A DNA stretch of 64,000 bases from SIG480 sp045586595 (GTDB lineage: Bacteria; Bacillota; Clostridia; Oscillospirales; JAAYXM01), in the NCBI GenBank assembly GCA_045586595.1, contig JAZNAQ010000026.1:49815-113814 (forward strand), read 5' to 3'. Shown one piece after another: positions 15,506-24,659 of this stretch (the stretch's first letter is position 1; every line of letters starts with the position of its first letter). Under the pieces are notes generated by a model that worked only from the letters and a program-made list of their open reading frames with translations, made no database searches and was not told where the DNA came from. The position numbers and the translations under genes were made by a program.

Positions 15506-16816
15506 ATGTGGTTTGAAGAAAGTGTTATATATCAAATTTACCCATTTGGTTTTTGCGGAGCACCGGAGCGAAACGACGGTGTTTTGTCTCCTCGTATTTT
15601 AAAGCTTTGCGATTATATCCCGCACCTTTTAAAGCTTAACATCAATGCTGTGTATTTTTGCCCTGTGTTTGAAAGCTCATCACATGGGTATGATACAAAG
15701 GATTTTTCTAGAATAGATGTCAGGCTTGGCAGTAATGAAGATTTTAAGCATGTGTGCCGGAAACTGCACGAAAACGGAATACGCGTTATATTAGACGGCG
15801 TATTTAACCACGTTGGCAGAGATTTTTTTGCATTCCGCGACGTGCTTGAGAACAGATACAATTCTCAGTATAAACACTGGTTTAACATAAACTTTGACGG
15901 AAACAGCAGCTATAATGACGGTTTTTGGTACGAAGGCTGGGAAGGGCATTATGAGCTCGTAAAGCTAAATCTTGATAATCCCGATGTTAAGAATTATTTA
16001 TTAAGCTGTGTGGGGCAATGGATTGACTATTTTGAAATTGACGGTCTGCGGCTCGATGTAGCGTATATGTTAAACCGCCAGTTTATGCGTGAGCTTCGGG
16101 CGTTTTGTGACTCTAAGAAAGCTGACTTTTTCCTCGCCGGCGAGATGATACACGGAAATTACAGAGATATTGTCAATAACGAAATGCTTCACAGTGCTAC
16201 GAACTATGAATGCTTTAAGGGTATATACTCCTCATTTAACAGCATGAATATGTTTGAAATAGGCCATTCGCTCAGAAACCGTTTCGGGAACGAAGACTGG
16301 TGTATGTATCGTGGTATGAAGTTAATATCATTTGTTGACAATCATGACGTAACAAGGATTGCATCAAACCTCACCAATAAAAACCACATTATTCCGGCAT
16401 TTGGGATTTTAATGTCAATGCCCGGGATACCGTGTATATATTACGGAAGCGAATGGGGCATAGAAGGATGTAAAGAACAGGGTAGCGACCGCACACTTCG
16501 CCCCGAAATTACAGAAGCCGTAAATAATGATATAAGTGAGTTTGTTGCAAAGGCTGCAAAAATTCACCGAGAGAACAAATGTTTGTGTTATGGGGAATTT
16601 GATATACTTCATATGACCAATAAACAGCTTGTTTTTCAGAGAAGCTTTGAGGGCGAGCGCATAATCGTAATGATAAATGCAGATGACTGCGAATATGTGG
16701 CACATTATAATGCAAATGCAGGTTGTGGAGTCGAACTTTTAAAAGGGACTCATTTCGACTTTGGCGCAGGAAGTGTGTTACCTCCGTATTCGGTTCAATA
16801 TGTAAAAACAATGTAA
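15506..16816 (+). CDS. GH13 alpha-amylase-family glycosidase
   Basis: 436 residues without a signal peptide, so cytoplasmic; it probably acts on maltodextrins or cyclodextrins, or on short alpha-glucans. The four GH13 regions are present: region I DGVFNHV, region II GLRLDVAY with the nucleophile Asp, region III LAGEMIHG with the acid/base Glu, and region IV FVDNHD with the transition-state Asp. It lacks the N-domain of neopullulanases, and the C-terminal beta domain is short. Exact specificity cannot be read. Confidence 0.9.
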   Translation: MWFEESVIYQIYPFGFCGAPERNDGVLSPRILKLCDYIPHLLKLNINAVYFCPVFESSSHGYDTKDFSRIDVRLGSNEDFKHVCRKLHENGIRVILDGVFNHVGRDFFAFRDVLENRYNSQYKHWFNINFDGNSSYNDGFWYEGWEGHYELVKLNLDNPDVKNYLLSCVGQWIDYFEIDGLRLDVAYMLNRQFMRELRAFCDSKKADFFLAGEMIHGNYRDIVNNEMLHSATNYECFKGIYSSFNSMNMFEIGHSLRNRFGNEDWCMYRGMKLISFVDNHDVTRIASNLTNKNHIIPAFGILMSMPGIPCIYYGSEWGIEGCKEQGSDRTLRPEITEAVNNDISEFVAKAAKIHRENKCLCYGEFDILHMTNKQLVFQRSFEGERIIVMINADDCEYVAHYNANAGCGVELLKGTHFDFGAGSVLPPYSVQYVKTM

Positions 16817-16848
16817 AATCATAAGCGAATATTGCCGGAGGGAATAAT

Positions 16849-17736
16849 ATGCTTTCAAAGTGTATGCTGTGCCCTAGGGGGTGCGGAGTTGACCGGACAA
16901 GCGGGCAACTCGGCTTCTGTGGTGCGGATAAAAAAGTAAAGATAGCGCGCGCGGCATTACATTTTTGGGAAGAACCGTGTATTTCGGGCGAAAACGGCTC
17001 AGGCACGGTCTTCTTTTCATGCTGCAATATGAAATGTGTATACTGCCAGAATTACAGTATAAGCACACAAAATAAAGGTGTGGAAGTATCTGTTCGGGAG
17101 CTTTCGGACAAGTTTTTAATGTTGCAGGAGCAGGGGGCAAATAATATAAATCTGGTAACACCTACACACTTTGTTCCGCAGATAATTGAGGCGCTTGATA
17201 TTGCAAAGAGCCGTGGGCTCGTTTTGCCTGTTGTCTATAATTCGAGCGGGTATGAAAGCGTAGAAACACTAAAGCTGCTTAAAGGATATGTAGATATCTA
17301 TATGCCAGATATGAAGTACTGCTCTGATAAATACGCAATTGAATATTCCGCCGCACCGGACTATTTTAATATTGCAAAACGTGCAGTTTCTGAAATGTTC
17401 AAGCAAGTTGGTAAGCCTGTTTTTGATGAGCGGGGAATTATGCTAAGTGGCGTAATTGTACGTCATATGATGCTGCCTGGTATGCTTTCGGATACAAAGA
17501 AAATACTCGATTACCTGTACGATACATATAAAGACGATATTTACATAAGCCTTATGAGCCAATATACGCCCATGCCTAATGTAAAGGATTTTCCAAAGCT
17601 TAACCGGAGGCTGAACCAAAAGCACTATGAAGCAATGGTCAATTATTGTCTAGATATGGGCATAAAAAATGCATTTATTCAAGATGGTGAATCGGCAAGC
17701 GAAAGCTTTATACCTGATTTTAAAACAGATATATGA
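16849..17736 (+). CDS. Radical SAM protein, PflX/PflA-like
   Basis: 295 residues. The N-terminus has an extra cysteine cluster CMLCPRGCGVDR followed by GFCGA; the radical SAM motif CNMKCVYCQN binds the 4Fe-4S cluster. This layout matches the COG1313 group of uncharacterised pyruvate-formate-lyase-activase homologs. No glycyl radical enzyme is encoded nearby, so the target is unknown. The ATG follows GGAGGG. A DNA glycosylase gene follows after 21 bases. Confidence 0.85.
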   Translation: MLSKCMLCPRGCGVDRTSGQLGFCGADKKVKIARAALHFWEEPCISGENGSGTVFFSCCNMKCVYCQNYSISTQNKGVEVSVRELSDKFLMLQEQGANNINLVTPTHFVPQIIEALDIAKSRGLVLPVVYNSSGYESVETLKLLKGYVDIYMPDMKYCSDKYAIEYSAAPDYFNIAKRAVSEMFKQVGKPVFDERGIMLSGVIVRHMMLPGMLSDTKKILDYLYDTYKDDIYISLMSQYTPMPNVKDFPKLNRRLNQKHYEAMVNYCLDMGIKNAFIQDGESASESFIPDFKTDI

Positions 17737-17757
17737 TAAAACAGGGGAGTTGTATTT

Positions 17758-18234
17758 ATGGTAACCCATCCTTTCCCTCCGCTATATAATAGGGATTCAA
17801 AGGTGCTTATACTTGGTAGCTTTCCGTCTGTCAAATCCCGTGAGCAGATGTTTTTTTACGGACACCCGCAAAACAGATTCTGGAGGGTTGTTTCTGCGGT
17901 TTTTGGATGTGATGCTCCATCTACAATCGCAGAAAAATGCGAGTTTCTTCTTTCACATGGCATTGCGCTTTGGGACGTTGTTGCATCGTGTGAAATAACA
18001 GGCAGTTCTGACAGCTCTATAAAAAATGTCACTGCAAATGACTTATCAAAAATCTTGAATTCGGCAAACATAAGCAGGATATTTGTGAACGGAAAGACCG
18101 CAGAAAAGTACTATAATAAATATACTAAAAACAAAACCGGAAGAGAGGCCGTTTGCCTTCCTTCAACATCTCCTGCCAACGCTGCCTGGTCGTTTGAGAG
18201 GCTTGTTGATGCATGGGGAGTTATAGCTGAATGA
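17758..18234 (+). CDS. DNA-deoxyinosine (hypoxanthine) glycosylase, UDG superfamily
   Basis: 158 residues. The start THPFPPLYNRDSKVLILGSFPSVKSREQ and the FYGHPQNRFWRVV segment are typical of the UDG-fold family that removes hypoxanthine formed by adenine deamination. Later motifs are LPSTSPANAAWSFE. Length is normal. It is the last gene before a strong bidirectional terminator. Confidence 0.88.
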   Translation: MVTHPFPPLYNRDSKVLILGSFPSVKSREQMFFYGHPQNRFWRVVSAVFGCDAPSTIAEKCEFLLSHGIALWDVVASCEITGSSDSSIKNVTANDLSKILNSANISRIFVNGKTAEKYYNKYTKNKTGREAVCLPSTSPANAAWSFERLVDAWGVIAE

Positions 18235-18244
18235 ATGGGAGAAA

Positions 18245-18285
18245 AAACAAGCACTTGTTTATACACAAGTGCTTGTTTGCTTTTT
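18245..18285. terminator. Bidirectional terminator between glycosylase and ppdK
   Basis: A perfect 14-bp inverted repeat (AAACAAGCACTTGT and its complement), flanked by an A-run on the left and a near-continuous T-run on the right, lies between convergent genes. Confidence 0.85.
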
Positions 18286-18312
18286 GATTAAATGTACTTT
18301 TGTTTACTTGTA

Positions 18313-20940
18313 TTACTTGTTTGAGATAGCTGCCTGAGCTGCTGCAAGGCGAGCAATCGGAACGCGGAACGGTGAGCAAGAAACATAGTCAAGACCAAGC
18401 TTGTGGCAGAACTCAACTGATGTCGGGTCGCCACCGTGCTCGCCGCAGATACCGAGATGGAGGTCTGCGTTAACCGGATTTGCAAGTTTGATAGCAGTTT
18501 CCATAAGCTTACCTACGCCTGTCTGGTCAAGCTTTGCAAACGGGTCGTTCTCAAAAATCTTTGCATCGTAGTATGCAGAGAGGAACTTGCCTGCGTCGTC
18601 GCGTGAGAAGCCGTATGTCATCTGTGTGAGGTCATTTGTACCGAAGCAGAAGAAGTCAGCATCTTTTGCTATATCGTCAGCAGTGAGGGCTGCACGCGGT
18701 ATCTCGATCATTGTACCAACCTCATACTTAAGGTCAGCACCTGCGTTTGCGATTTCAGCATCAGCAGTCTCAACAACAAAGTTCTTAACGTACTTGAGCT
18801 CCTTGACTTCGCCTACAAGCGGAATCATGATTTCGGGCTTTACATTCCAATCCGGATGCTTCTTCTGTACATTAATAGCAGCGCGGATAACAGCAGCAGT
18901 CTGCATCTTTGCGATTTCAGGATATGTTACTGCAAGTCGGCAGCCACGGTGACCCATCATCGGGTTGAATTCGTGGAGAGAAGCGATGAGTTCTTTTATA
19001 GACTCAACGCTCTTGCTCTGAGCAGCGGCGAGTGCTGCAATGTCAGCTTCTTCTGTCGGAACGAACTCATGAAGCGGCGGGTCGAGGAAACGGATACAAA
19101 CCGGTGTACCCTCAAGAGCCTCAAAGAGAGCTTCAAAGTCAGCCTGCTGCATGGGAAGAATCTTCGCAAGGGCAGCTTCTCTCTCTGCAACAGTTTCGGA
19201 GCAAATCATTTCTCTGAATGCTGCGATTCGGTCTGCTTCAAAGAACATATGCTCTGTGCGGCAGAGGCCGATGCCCTCAGCGCCGAGCTCACGAGCCTTC
19301 TTTGCATCTGCGGGAGTATCTGCGTTTGTACGAACCTTAAGCTTTCTGTACTTATCAGCCCAAGCCATTATGCGGCCAAACTCACCGGCGATTGTAGCAT
19401 CAACTGTCGGGATAATTCCGTCATAGATGTTACCTGTAGAACCGTCAATAGAGATGTAATCGCCCTCAAAGAATGTCTTTCCGGCAAGTTCAAACTTCTT
19501 GTTTTCTTCATCCATCTTGATGTCGCCGCAACCGGATACACAGCAAGTACCCATACCGCGGGCAACAACAGCTGCGTGAGAGGTCATACCACCGCGTACG
19601 GTGAGAATACCCTGGGAGGCCTTCATACCTGTAATATCCTCAGGTGATGTTTCGAGGCGAACAAGAACAACCTTTTCGCCGCGTGCCTTCCAAGCCTCTG
19701 CATCGTCAGCGGTAAATACAATTTTTCCGCAGGCAGCGCCCGGAGAAGCACCGAGACCCCTGCCGATAGGAGTAGCAGCTTTGAGAGCCTTTGTATCAAA
19801 CTGCGGGTGGAGAAGTGTGTCAAGGTTTCTCGGGTCAATCATGAGAACAGCTTCCTGTTCTGTTTTCATGCCTTCATCAACGAGGTCGCAAGCAATCTTA
19901 AGAGCAGCCTGAGCTGTTCTCTTACCATTACGGGTCTGAAGCATATAAAGCTTTTCGTTTTCAACGGTAAACTCCATATCCTGCATATCGTGGTAATGGT
20001 CTTCGAGTCTCTTGCAGACAGCCTTAAACTCAGCAAAGGCAGCAGGGAACTTCTGTTCCATTTCGTCAATCTTCATAGGTGTTCTGACGCCGGCAACAAC
20101 GTCTTCGCCCTGTGCATTTACGAGGAATTCACCCATGAGCTTCTTTTCGCCTGTTGCAGGGTCGCGTGTGAATGCAACACCTGTGCCGCAATTATCGCCC
20201 ATGTTACCAAATGCCATCATCTGTACGTTTACTGCGGTACCCCATGAGTAGGGAATATCGTTATCACGTCTGTAAACATTTGCGCGCGGGTTGTTCCATG
20301 AACGGAAAACAGCCTTAACTGCGCCGATAAGCTGTTCTTTCGGGTCAGAGGGGAAATCTGCACCGATTTTTGATTTATACTCAGCTTTAAACTGCATAGC
20401 GAGCTGCTTGAGGTCATCAGCTGTGAGGTCAACGTCAGAAGTAACGCCTTTTTCCTCTTTCATATTGTCGATGAGCTGCTCAAAATACTTCTTGCCAACT
20501 TCCATAACAACGTCGGAATACATCTGAATAAATCTTCTGTAGCAGTCCCATGCCCATCTGGGGTTGCCGGATTTCTTCGCCATTACTTCAACAACGTCGT
20601 CGTTAAGGCCGAGGTTGAGGATTGTGTCCATCATACCCGGCATTGAAGCACGGGCACCTGAACGAACTGAGACAAGAAGCGGATTTTCGTTGTCGCCGAA
20701 TTTCTTTCCGCAAATCTCCTCAAGTTTTACTATGTAATCAAAAATTTCACGCTCAATCTCCGGTGCAATCATCTCACCGTCATCATAGTAGCGTGTGCAG
20801 GCTTCTGTTGTTACAGTGAAGCCCTGGGGTACGGGCATACCGAGGCTCGTCATTTCTGCAAGGTTCGCACCTTTACCGCCGAGGAGCTCGCGCATTGTTC
20901 CGTTGCCCTCCGAGAACAAATAAACGTACTTAGTTCCCAT
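18313..20940 (-). CDS. ppdK: Pyruvate, phosphate dikinase
   Basis: 875 residues; interconverts pyruvate plus ATP plus phosphate and PEP plus AMP plus pyrophosphate, a glycolytic or gluconeogenic step common in anaerobes. N-terminal ATP-grasp domain (from KYVYLFSEGNG and GGKGANLAEM), central phosphohistidine domain with GGMTSHAAVVARGMG, C-terminal PEP/pyruvate TIM barrel with GLCRTEHMFF and FGTNDLTQMTYGFSRDDAGKFL. Three nearby in-frame ATGs compete; the third (MGTKYVYL) has AAAGGG at the best distance. The pyrophosphate it makes or uses links it in metabolism with the ppa gene in this window. Confidence 0.96.
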   Translation of the reverse strand: MGTKYVYLFSEGNGTMRELLGGKGANLAEMTSLGMPVPQGFTVTTEACTRYYDDGEMIAPEIEREIFDYIVKLEEICGKKFGDNENPLLVSVRSGARASMPGMMDTILNLGLNDDVVEVMAKKSGNPRWAWDCYRRFIQMYSDVVMEVGKKYFEQLIDNMKEEKGVTSDVDLTADDLKQLAMQFKAEYKSKIGADFPSDPKEQLIGAVKAVFRSWNNPRANVYRRDNDIPYSWGTAVNVQMMAFGNMGDNCGTGVAFTRDPATGEKKLMGEFLVNAQGEDVVAGVRTPMKIDEMEQKFPAAFAEFKAVCKRLEDHYHDMQDMEFTVENEKLYMLQTRNGKRTAQAALKIACDLVDEGMKTEQEAVLMIDPRNLDTLLHPQFDTKALKAATPIGRGLGASPGAACGKIVFTADDAEAWKARGEKVVLVRLETSPEDITGMKASQGILTVRGGMTSHAAVVARGMGTCCVSGCGDIKMDEENKKFELAGKTFFEGDYISIDGSTGNIYDGIIPTVDATIAGEFGRIMAWADKYRKLKVRTNADTPADAKKARELGAEGIGLCRTEHMFFEADRIAAFREMICSETVAEREAALAKILPMQQADFEALFEALEGTPVCIRFLDPPLHEFVPTEEADIAALAAAQSKSVESIKELIASLHEFNPMMGHRGCRLAVTYPEIAKMQTAAVIRAAINVQKKHPDWNVKPEIMIPLVGEVKELKYVKNFVVETADAEIANAGADLKYEVGTMIEIPRAALTADDIAKDADFFCFGTNDLTQMTYGFSRDDAGKFLSAYYDAKIFENDPFAKLDQTGVGKLMETAIKLANPVNADLHLGICGEHGGDPTSVEFCHKLGLDYVSCSPFRVPIARLAAAQAAISNK

Positions 20941-21004
20941 AACCATCATCCCTTTCTTTTGTTTATCTAAAATAGTATAACACAAATATTAAAAAAAAGC
21001 TACT

Positions 21005-21044
21005 AAAAAATAACCACTTGATAAAAATCAAGTGGTTATTTTTT
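21005..21044 (-). terminator. Terminator of dacF
   Basis: AAAAAATAACCACTTG and its exact complement (16 bp) around an eight-base loop overlap the dacF stop. On the minus strand the T-run trails the hairpin. Confidence 0.8.
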
Positions 21045-22170
21045 AGCGCATAAAGATTTTTGAAATTATTTTTTTGAAAACGCCGCCTGTTCCGAGGCGT
21101 TGGACACTTTCTGCAGCAACAATCGGCACTTCGGAAAGAACGGTTTCTCCCGACATAATTCTGACAGTTCCTACGCGTTGTCCTTGTTCTACAGGTGCTT
21201 TTACGTCATTGGGAAGCTCAGTGGTTTGGGTTATTCCTGATATATTACTTTTTTCAACTAACAACGCGGGTGAAGAACCGAAATCAAGAGGTACGGTTTC
21301 GTTAATTCCGAGGATAACAGGAATAGGTGCGAGTTCAAGATCGTTTGCTCCGTTGTAAAGTGTGTAGTTTGCAAAACCATAATCAAGAAGCTTTGATGCA
21401 TCGGAAAAACGCTCTTTACTTGATGGAGCTGCCATGATTGTTGAAATCAGCTCCATGCCGTCTCGCTCTGCTGTTGCAGAAAGACAGAATTTTGCAACAG
21501 AGGTGGACCCTGTTTTCAGTCCTGTAATGCCCTTGTATGAACGAATCAGCTTATTTGTATTTGCGAGTTGGAAAGCACCGTCACGAAGTGTGTCCATCCA
21601 AACTATTGTATAATTTTTTATCTTATCATGCTTTATAAGCTCACGCGACATCAATGCAATATCGTATGCACTTGTGACGTGTCCGTCTGCATCGAGGCCG
21701 GTACAGTTTTTGAATGTTGTATCGTTCATTCCGAGTTCTTTTGCCTTTTCATTCATGAGCCCAACAAATCCCGCTTCGGTTCCTGCAATGTGCTCCGCAA
21801 GCGCAACGGCGCTATCGTTACCGGATGAAATTACCGTAGCCTTTAACATATCATTTACGCTCATTTGCTCTCCGGGAGACAGAAAGACTTGTGAGCCGCC
21901 CATACCTGCCGCATATTCACTTACACTTACCATGTCATCAAGAGAAATTTTACCCGAATCTATAGCTTCCATTACAAGAAGCAGAGTCATAACTTTTGTT
22001 ACGCTGGCAGGCGGTAGCTTTTTGTGTGAATCTTTCTGATAAAGAACCGTACCTGTGTCGCGTTCCATAAGTACTGCGGCGGGAGAAACAAGCTCGGGAG
22101 CAGCAGGCGCAGCAAATGCGGACGAAACAGTTAGCATGAGAGTAAATACAATACTGATTAGACGTTTCAA
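21043..22170 (-). CDS. D-alanyl-D-alanine carboxypeptidase (PBP5/DacF family)
   Basis: 375 residues, exported: signal peptide with cleavage near AFA-AP (about residue 20). Peptidase S11 motifs are SVTK (in PPASVTKVM), SGN (in SSGNDSAVAL) and KTG (in GLKTGSTSV). A C-terminal beta-rich domain and an amphipathic tail (about 355-375, GVFKKIISKIFMR) should tether it to the membrane. It trims pentapeptide stems of peptidoglycan. The start is TTG with GGAGGTG upstream. DacF is the sporulation version in Bacillus; this copy is not linked to spoIIA, so the paralog assignment is open. Confidence 0.93.
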   Translation of the reverse strand: MKRLISIVFTLMLTVSSAFAAPAAPELVSPAAVLMERDTGTVLYQKDSHKKLPPASVTKVMTLLLVMEAIDSGKISLDDMVSVSEYAAGMGGSQVFLSPGEQMSVNDMLKATVISSGNDSAVALAEHIAGTEAGFVGLMNEKAKELGMNDTTFKNCTGLDADGHVTSAYDIALMSRELIKHDKIKNYTIVWMDTLRDGAFQLANTNKLIRSYKGITGLKTGSTSVAKFCLSATAERDGMELISTIMAAPSSKERFSDASKLLDYGFANYTLYNGANDLELAPIPVILGINETVPLDFGSSPALLVEKSNISGITQTTELPNDVKAPVEQGQRVGTVRIMSGETVLSEVPIVAAESVQRLGTGGVFKKIISKIFMR

Positions 22171-22297
22171 ATTTACACCTCCAAAATTTCTTAAAACTCT
22201 TGTAAAAACTTATGTGAACACTGCGTGGGTTATGTGAGGTGAGCGTGTACACTTTTTTTCTTTTGGCATAGAATGGGGTGAAGGGAGCGAATGAGTT

Positions 22298-22552
22298 GTG
22301 AAAGGAATTTTATTAACAAGTAAATCCGTAACGTACGCACAGCGAATTGCAAAGACACTTGAAAGAAACGGTATTTCTGCACGAATTGTGCGGCCCGATA
22401 CTGAATTGACAAGAGGCAGTTGTGCGTATGCGGTTAATATATCACAGACCTTTTTACCCGAAGCGGTAGAGGTTTTAAAAATAAATAAGCTATTTCCGGT
22501 AAGGGTTATTCTTGTTGAGCGGGATGGGGCGTACAGGGAGATAAGGGTATGA
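22298..22552 (+). CDS. DUF3343 protein (putative Se/S carrier)
   Basis: 84 residues, a single small alpha/beta domain. Opening KGILLTSKSVTYAQRIAKTLERNGI and the GSCAYAVNI segment match the DUF3343 family, whose members occur beside selenium or sulfur transfer genes. The GTG start has GGGAG eleven bases upstream. Its TGA overlaps the ATG of the desulfurase-like gene by four bases, so the two are translated together. The conserved cysteine here (about residue 42) may be the carrier residue, which is inference. Confidence 0.75.
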   Translation: MKGILLTSKSVTYAQRIAKTLERNGISARIVRPDTELTRGSCAYAVNISQTFLPEAVEVLKINKLFPVRVILVERDGAYREIRV

Positions 22553-23688
22553 TATATCTTGATAACGCTGCAACTACACTACAAAAACCGCCTGCAGTCA
22601 GAGAAGCGATGTTGAAAGCTTTTGATACATGTGCAAACGCAGGGCGAGGAGGATATGAAGGTGCCTTAACTGCGGAAGAATATGTTTATACTGCACGGGA
22701 GCGTGCGGCAAATCTTTTTGGAGTACAGAACCCTGAGGAAATTGTATTTACACATAATGCCACACATGCGCTTAATATCGCGATTAAAGGACTTGCAAGC
22801 CGGGGGAATTGTGTTATATCTGGCTATGAACATAACTCTGTTCTTAGGCCCGTTTTTTCTCTTAAAAACTTCGGAGTGAATTATACTGTGGCACGCGGAA
22901 GACTTTTTGACAGAGAAGATATGATACAAAAATTCAAAAAGGCAATAAAACGAAATACAAAATTTGCTGTTTGTACACATATGTCAAATGTCTTTGGGTA
23001 CATTTTACCGATTCAAGAAATTGATGAACTGTGCTATAAGAAGGGCATACCGCTTATAATTGACGCTTCTCAATCAGCCGGCAGTATTTCTATAAAAATG
23101 TCAGAGCTTCGAGCAACGGTATGTATCTGTGCTCCCGGGCATAAGGGGCTGTACGGCCCGCAAGGTACGGGGATTCTTGCTTGCAGAAACGGAGAGAAGC
23201 TTAAAACCTTTATAGAGGGCGGAACTGGTAGTGTGTCTGCTGAAATACGGCAGCCTGAATTTATGCCCGACAGATTTGAAAGCGGAACTCAGAATATACC
23301 CGGAATTGCAGGCCTCTCGGAAGGAGTGCTTTATGTACTGGAAAAAGGCACAGAAAAAATACTTAACTATGAGAGAAAGCTTATCAGATATATAGCAAAC
23401 GAACTTATAAAAATACCCCCAATTAAGGTATATGCGGCGAAAGATAGCTTGCTTCAGGGCGGTGTTTTATCTTTTACTGCAGATAACACAAGCGTAGAGG
23501 AAATAGCGTTTTTGTTATCAGATTTAGACATTGCTGTCAGAAGTGGTATACATTGTTCTCCGCTTGCCCATGAAACAGTTGGTACGACAGGGGGAACCGT
23601 GCGTGTAAGTGTGAGTGACTTTACAACAGAAAAGAATGTTGAACTGTTTGTTGATACTATAAGAAGAATAATTCAGAAAAAATATTGA
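22549..23688 (+). CDS. Class V aminotransferase / cysteine desulfurase-like protein
   Basis: 379 residues, PLP fold type I. MIYLDNAATTLQKPPAV at the start, the PLP Asp in IIDASQSAG, and the PLP lysine in APGHKGLYGPQGTG are visible; the catalytic-loop cysteine lies in RSGIHCSPLAH. This is the group annotated as cysteine desulfurase or selenocysteine lyase-like. Coupling to DUF3343 supports a role in mobilising sulfur or selenium to a small carrier. No selD or selA is in this window. Confidence 0.88.
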   Translation: MIYLDNAATTLQKPPAVREAMLKAFDTCANAGRGGYEGALTAEEYVYTARERAANLFGVQNPEEIVFTHNATHALNIAIKGLASRGNCVISGYEHNSVLRPVFSLKNFGVNYTVARGRLFDREDMIQKFKKAIKRNTKFAVCTHMSNVFGYILPIQEIDELCYKKGIPLIIDASQSAGSISIKMSELRATVCICAPGHKGLYGPQGTGILACRNGEKLKTFIEGGTGSVSAEIRQPEFMPDRFESGTQNIPGIAGLSEGVLYVLEKGTEKILNYERKLIRYIANELIKIPPIKVYAAKDSLLQGGVLSFTADNTSVEEIAFLLSDLDIAVRSGIHCSPLAHETVGTTGGTVRVSVSDFTTEKNVELFVDTIRRIIQKKY

Positions 23689-23779
23689 AAATTTCTGTTA
23701 ATTATTAAAAAAAGTGTTTCCAAATAGGAGGGAGATGTGGTATTATTATATTACTGAAGAAGAGAGGAAGGGTGATTAG

Positions 23780-24640
23780 GTGGATATTTTAAATCAAATT
23801 ATAAGATATGTTACTATGTTCGGTATTTGGGATGCTGTTGATATTATTATAGTGGCATATATTCTCTATAAGCTTATCACCTTTTCGCGGCGTACAAATG
23901 CAGGACAGGTTATAAAGGGAATTGTGCTTTTTTTGGTTATTGCCCAGCTTTCAAATTTGCTTGGTCTTAACGTGTTGAATTTTCTGCTTGTCAATACTAT
24001 GCAGCTCGGTCTTCTTGCTCTCGTAGTTCTCTTTCAACCTGAGCTACGAAAAGCGTTTGAGCGGTTTGGAGTAAAGCTTTTTCCGCAGTTTTCGTTTGAC
24101 CGTACTTCAGATGCATCTGAGTTAGAACACGCTATTTTGCAGACGGTTGATGCTTGCAAAAATTTATCGTGGACAAGAACCGGGGCTTTGATTGTGTTCG
24201 AGCGGGAAATTCTGCTTAATAATATCGTCAAGACAGGGACTGTGATTGATTCGAAAGTAAGCTCGGAGCTTTTGAAGAATGTATTTTATCCAAAAGCGCC
24301 GCTTCATGACGGGGCACTTATCGTTCAAAAGGGCAGAGTTGCGGCGGCTGGCTGTATGCTTCCTCTTTCTGGGAATACAAATCTCAGCAAGCAACTAGGT
24401 ATGCGTCACCGAGCAGGGGTAGGCATGAGTGAAAACTCAGATGCTGTTGTAGTTGTTGTTTCCGAAGAAACCGGCTCGGTTTCAGTTGCAATAGGAGGGA
24501 TGTTAAAACGCCATCTTGCTCCGGAGACGCTCGAAAAGCTTCTCAGAAACGAGCTTATGCCCAATAAGGTTGAAAACAAAAAGAACAATATATTATCAAG
24601 CATTTTTTTGCACAAAAAAGTAAGTGAAAATAAAGAGTGA
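23780..24640 (+). CDS. cdaA: Diadenylate cyclase CdaA
   Basis: Makes c-di-AMP, an essential second messenger for potassium and turgor control in Firmicutes. 286 residues: three N-terminal membrane segments (about 12-32, 40-58, 64-84), then a DAC domain with the active-site motifs DGALIV and RHRAGVG. The GTG start follows GAGGAAGGG. Followed by cdaR as usual, but the third gene of the classical trio, glmM, is not present. Confidence 0.95.
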   Translation: MDILNQIIRYVTMFGIWDAVDIIIVAYILYKLITFSRRTNAGQVIKGIVLFLVIAQLSNLLGLNVLNFLLVNTMQLGLLALVVLFQPELRKAFERFGVKLFPQFSFDRTSDASELEHAILQTVDACKNLSWTRTGALIVFEREILLNNIVKTGTVIDSKVSSELLKNVFYPKAPLHDGALIVQKGRVAAAGCMLPLSGNTNLSKQLGMRHRAGVGMSENSDAVVVVVSEETGSVSVAIGGMLKRHLAPETLEKLLRNELMPNKVENKKNNILSSIFLHKKVSENKE

Positions 24641-24659
24641 AAGGACAGTGAGCAGTAAT

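Noticed and set aside
18856..19647. 263-codon plus-strand frame opposite ppdK
   Set aside because: It is a shadow of the highly conserved ppdK gene; composition and lack of a family support that.
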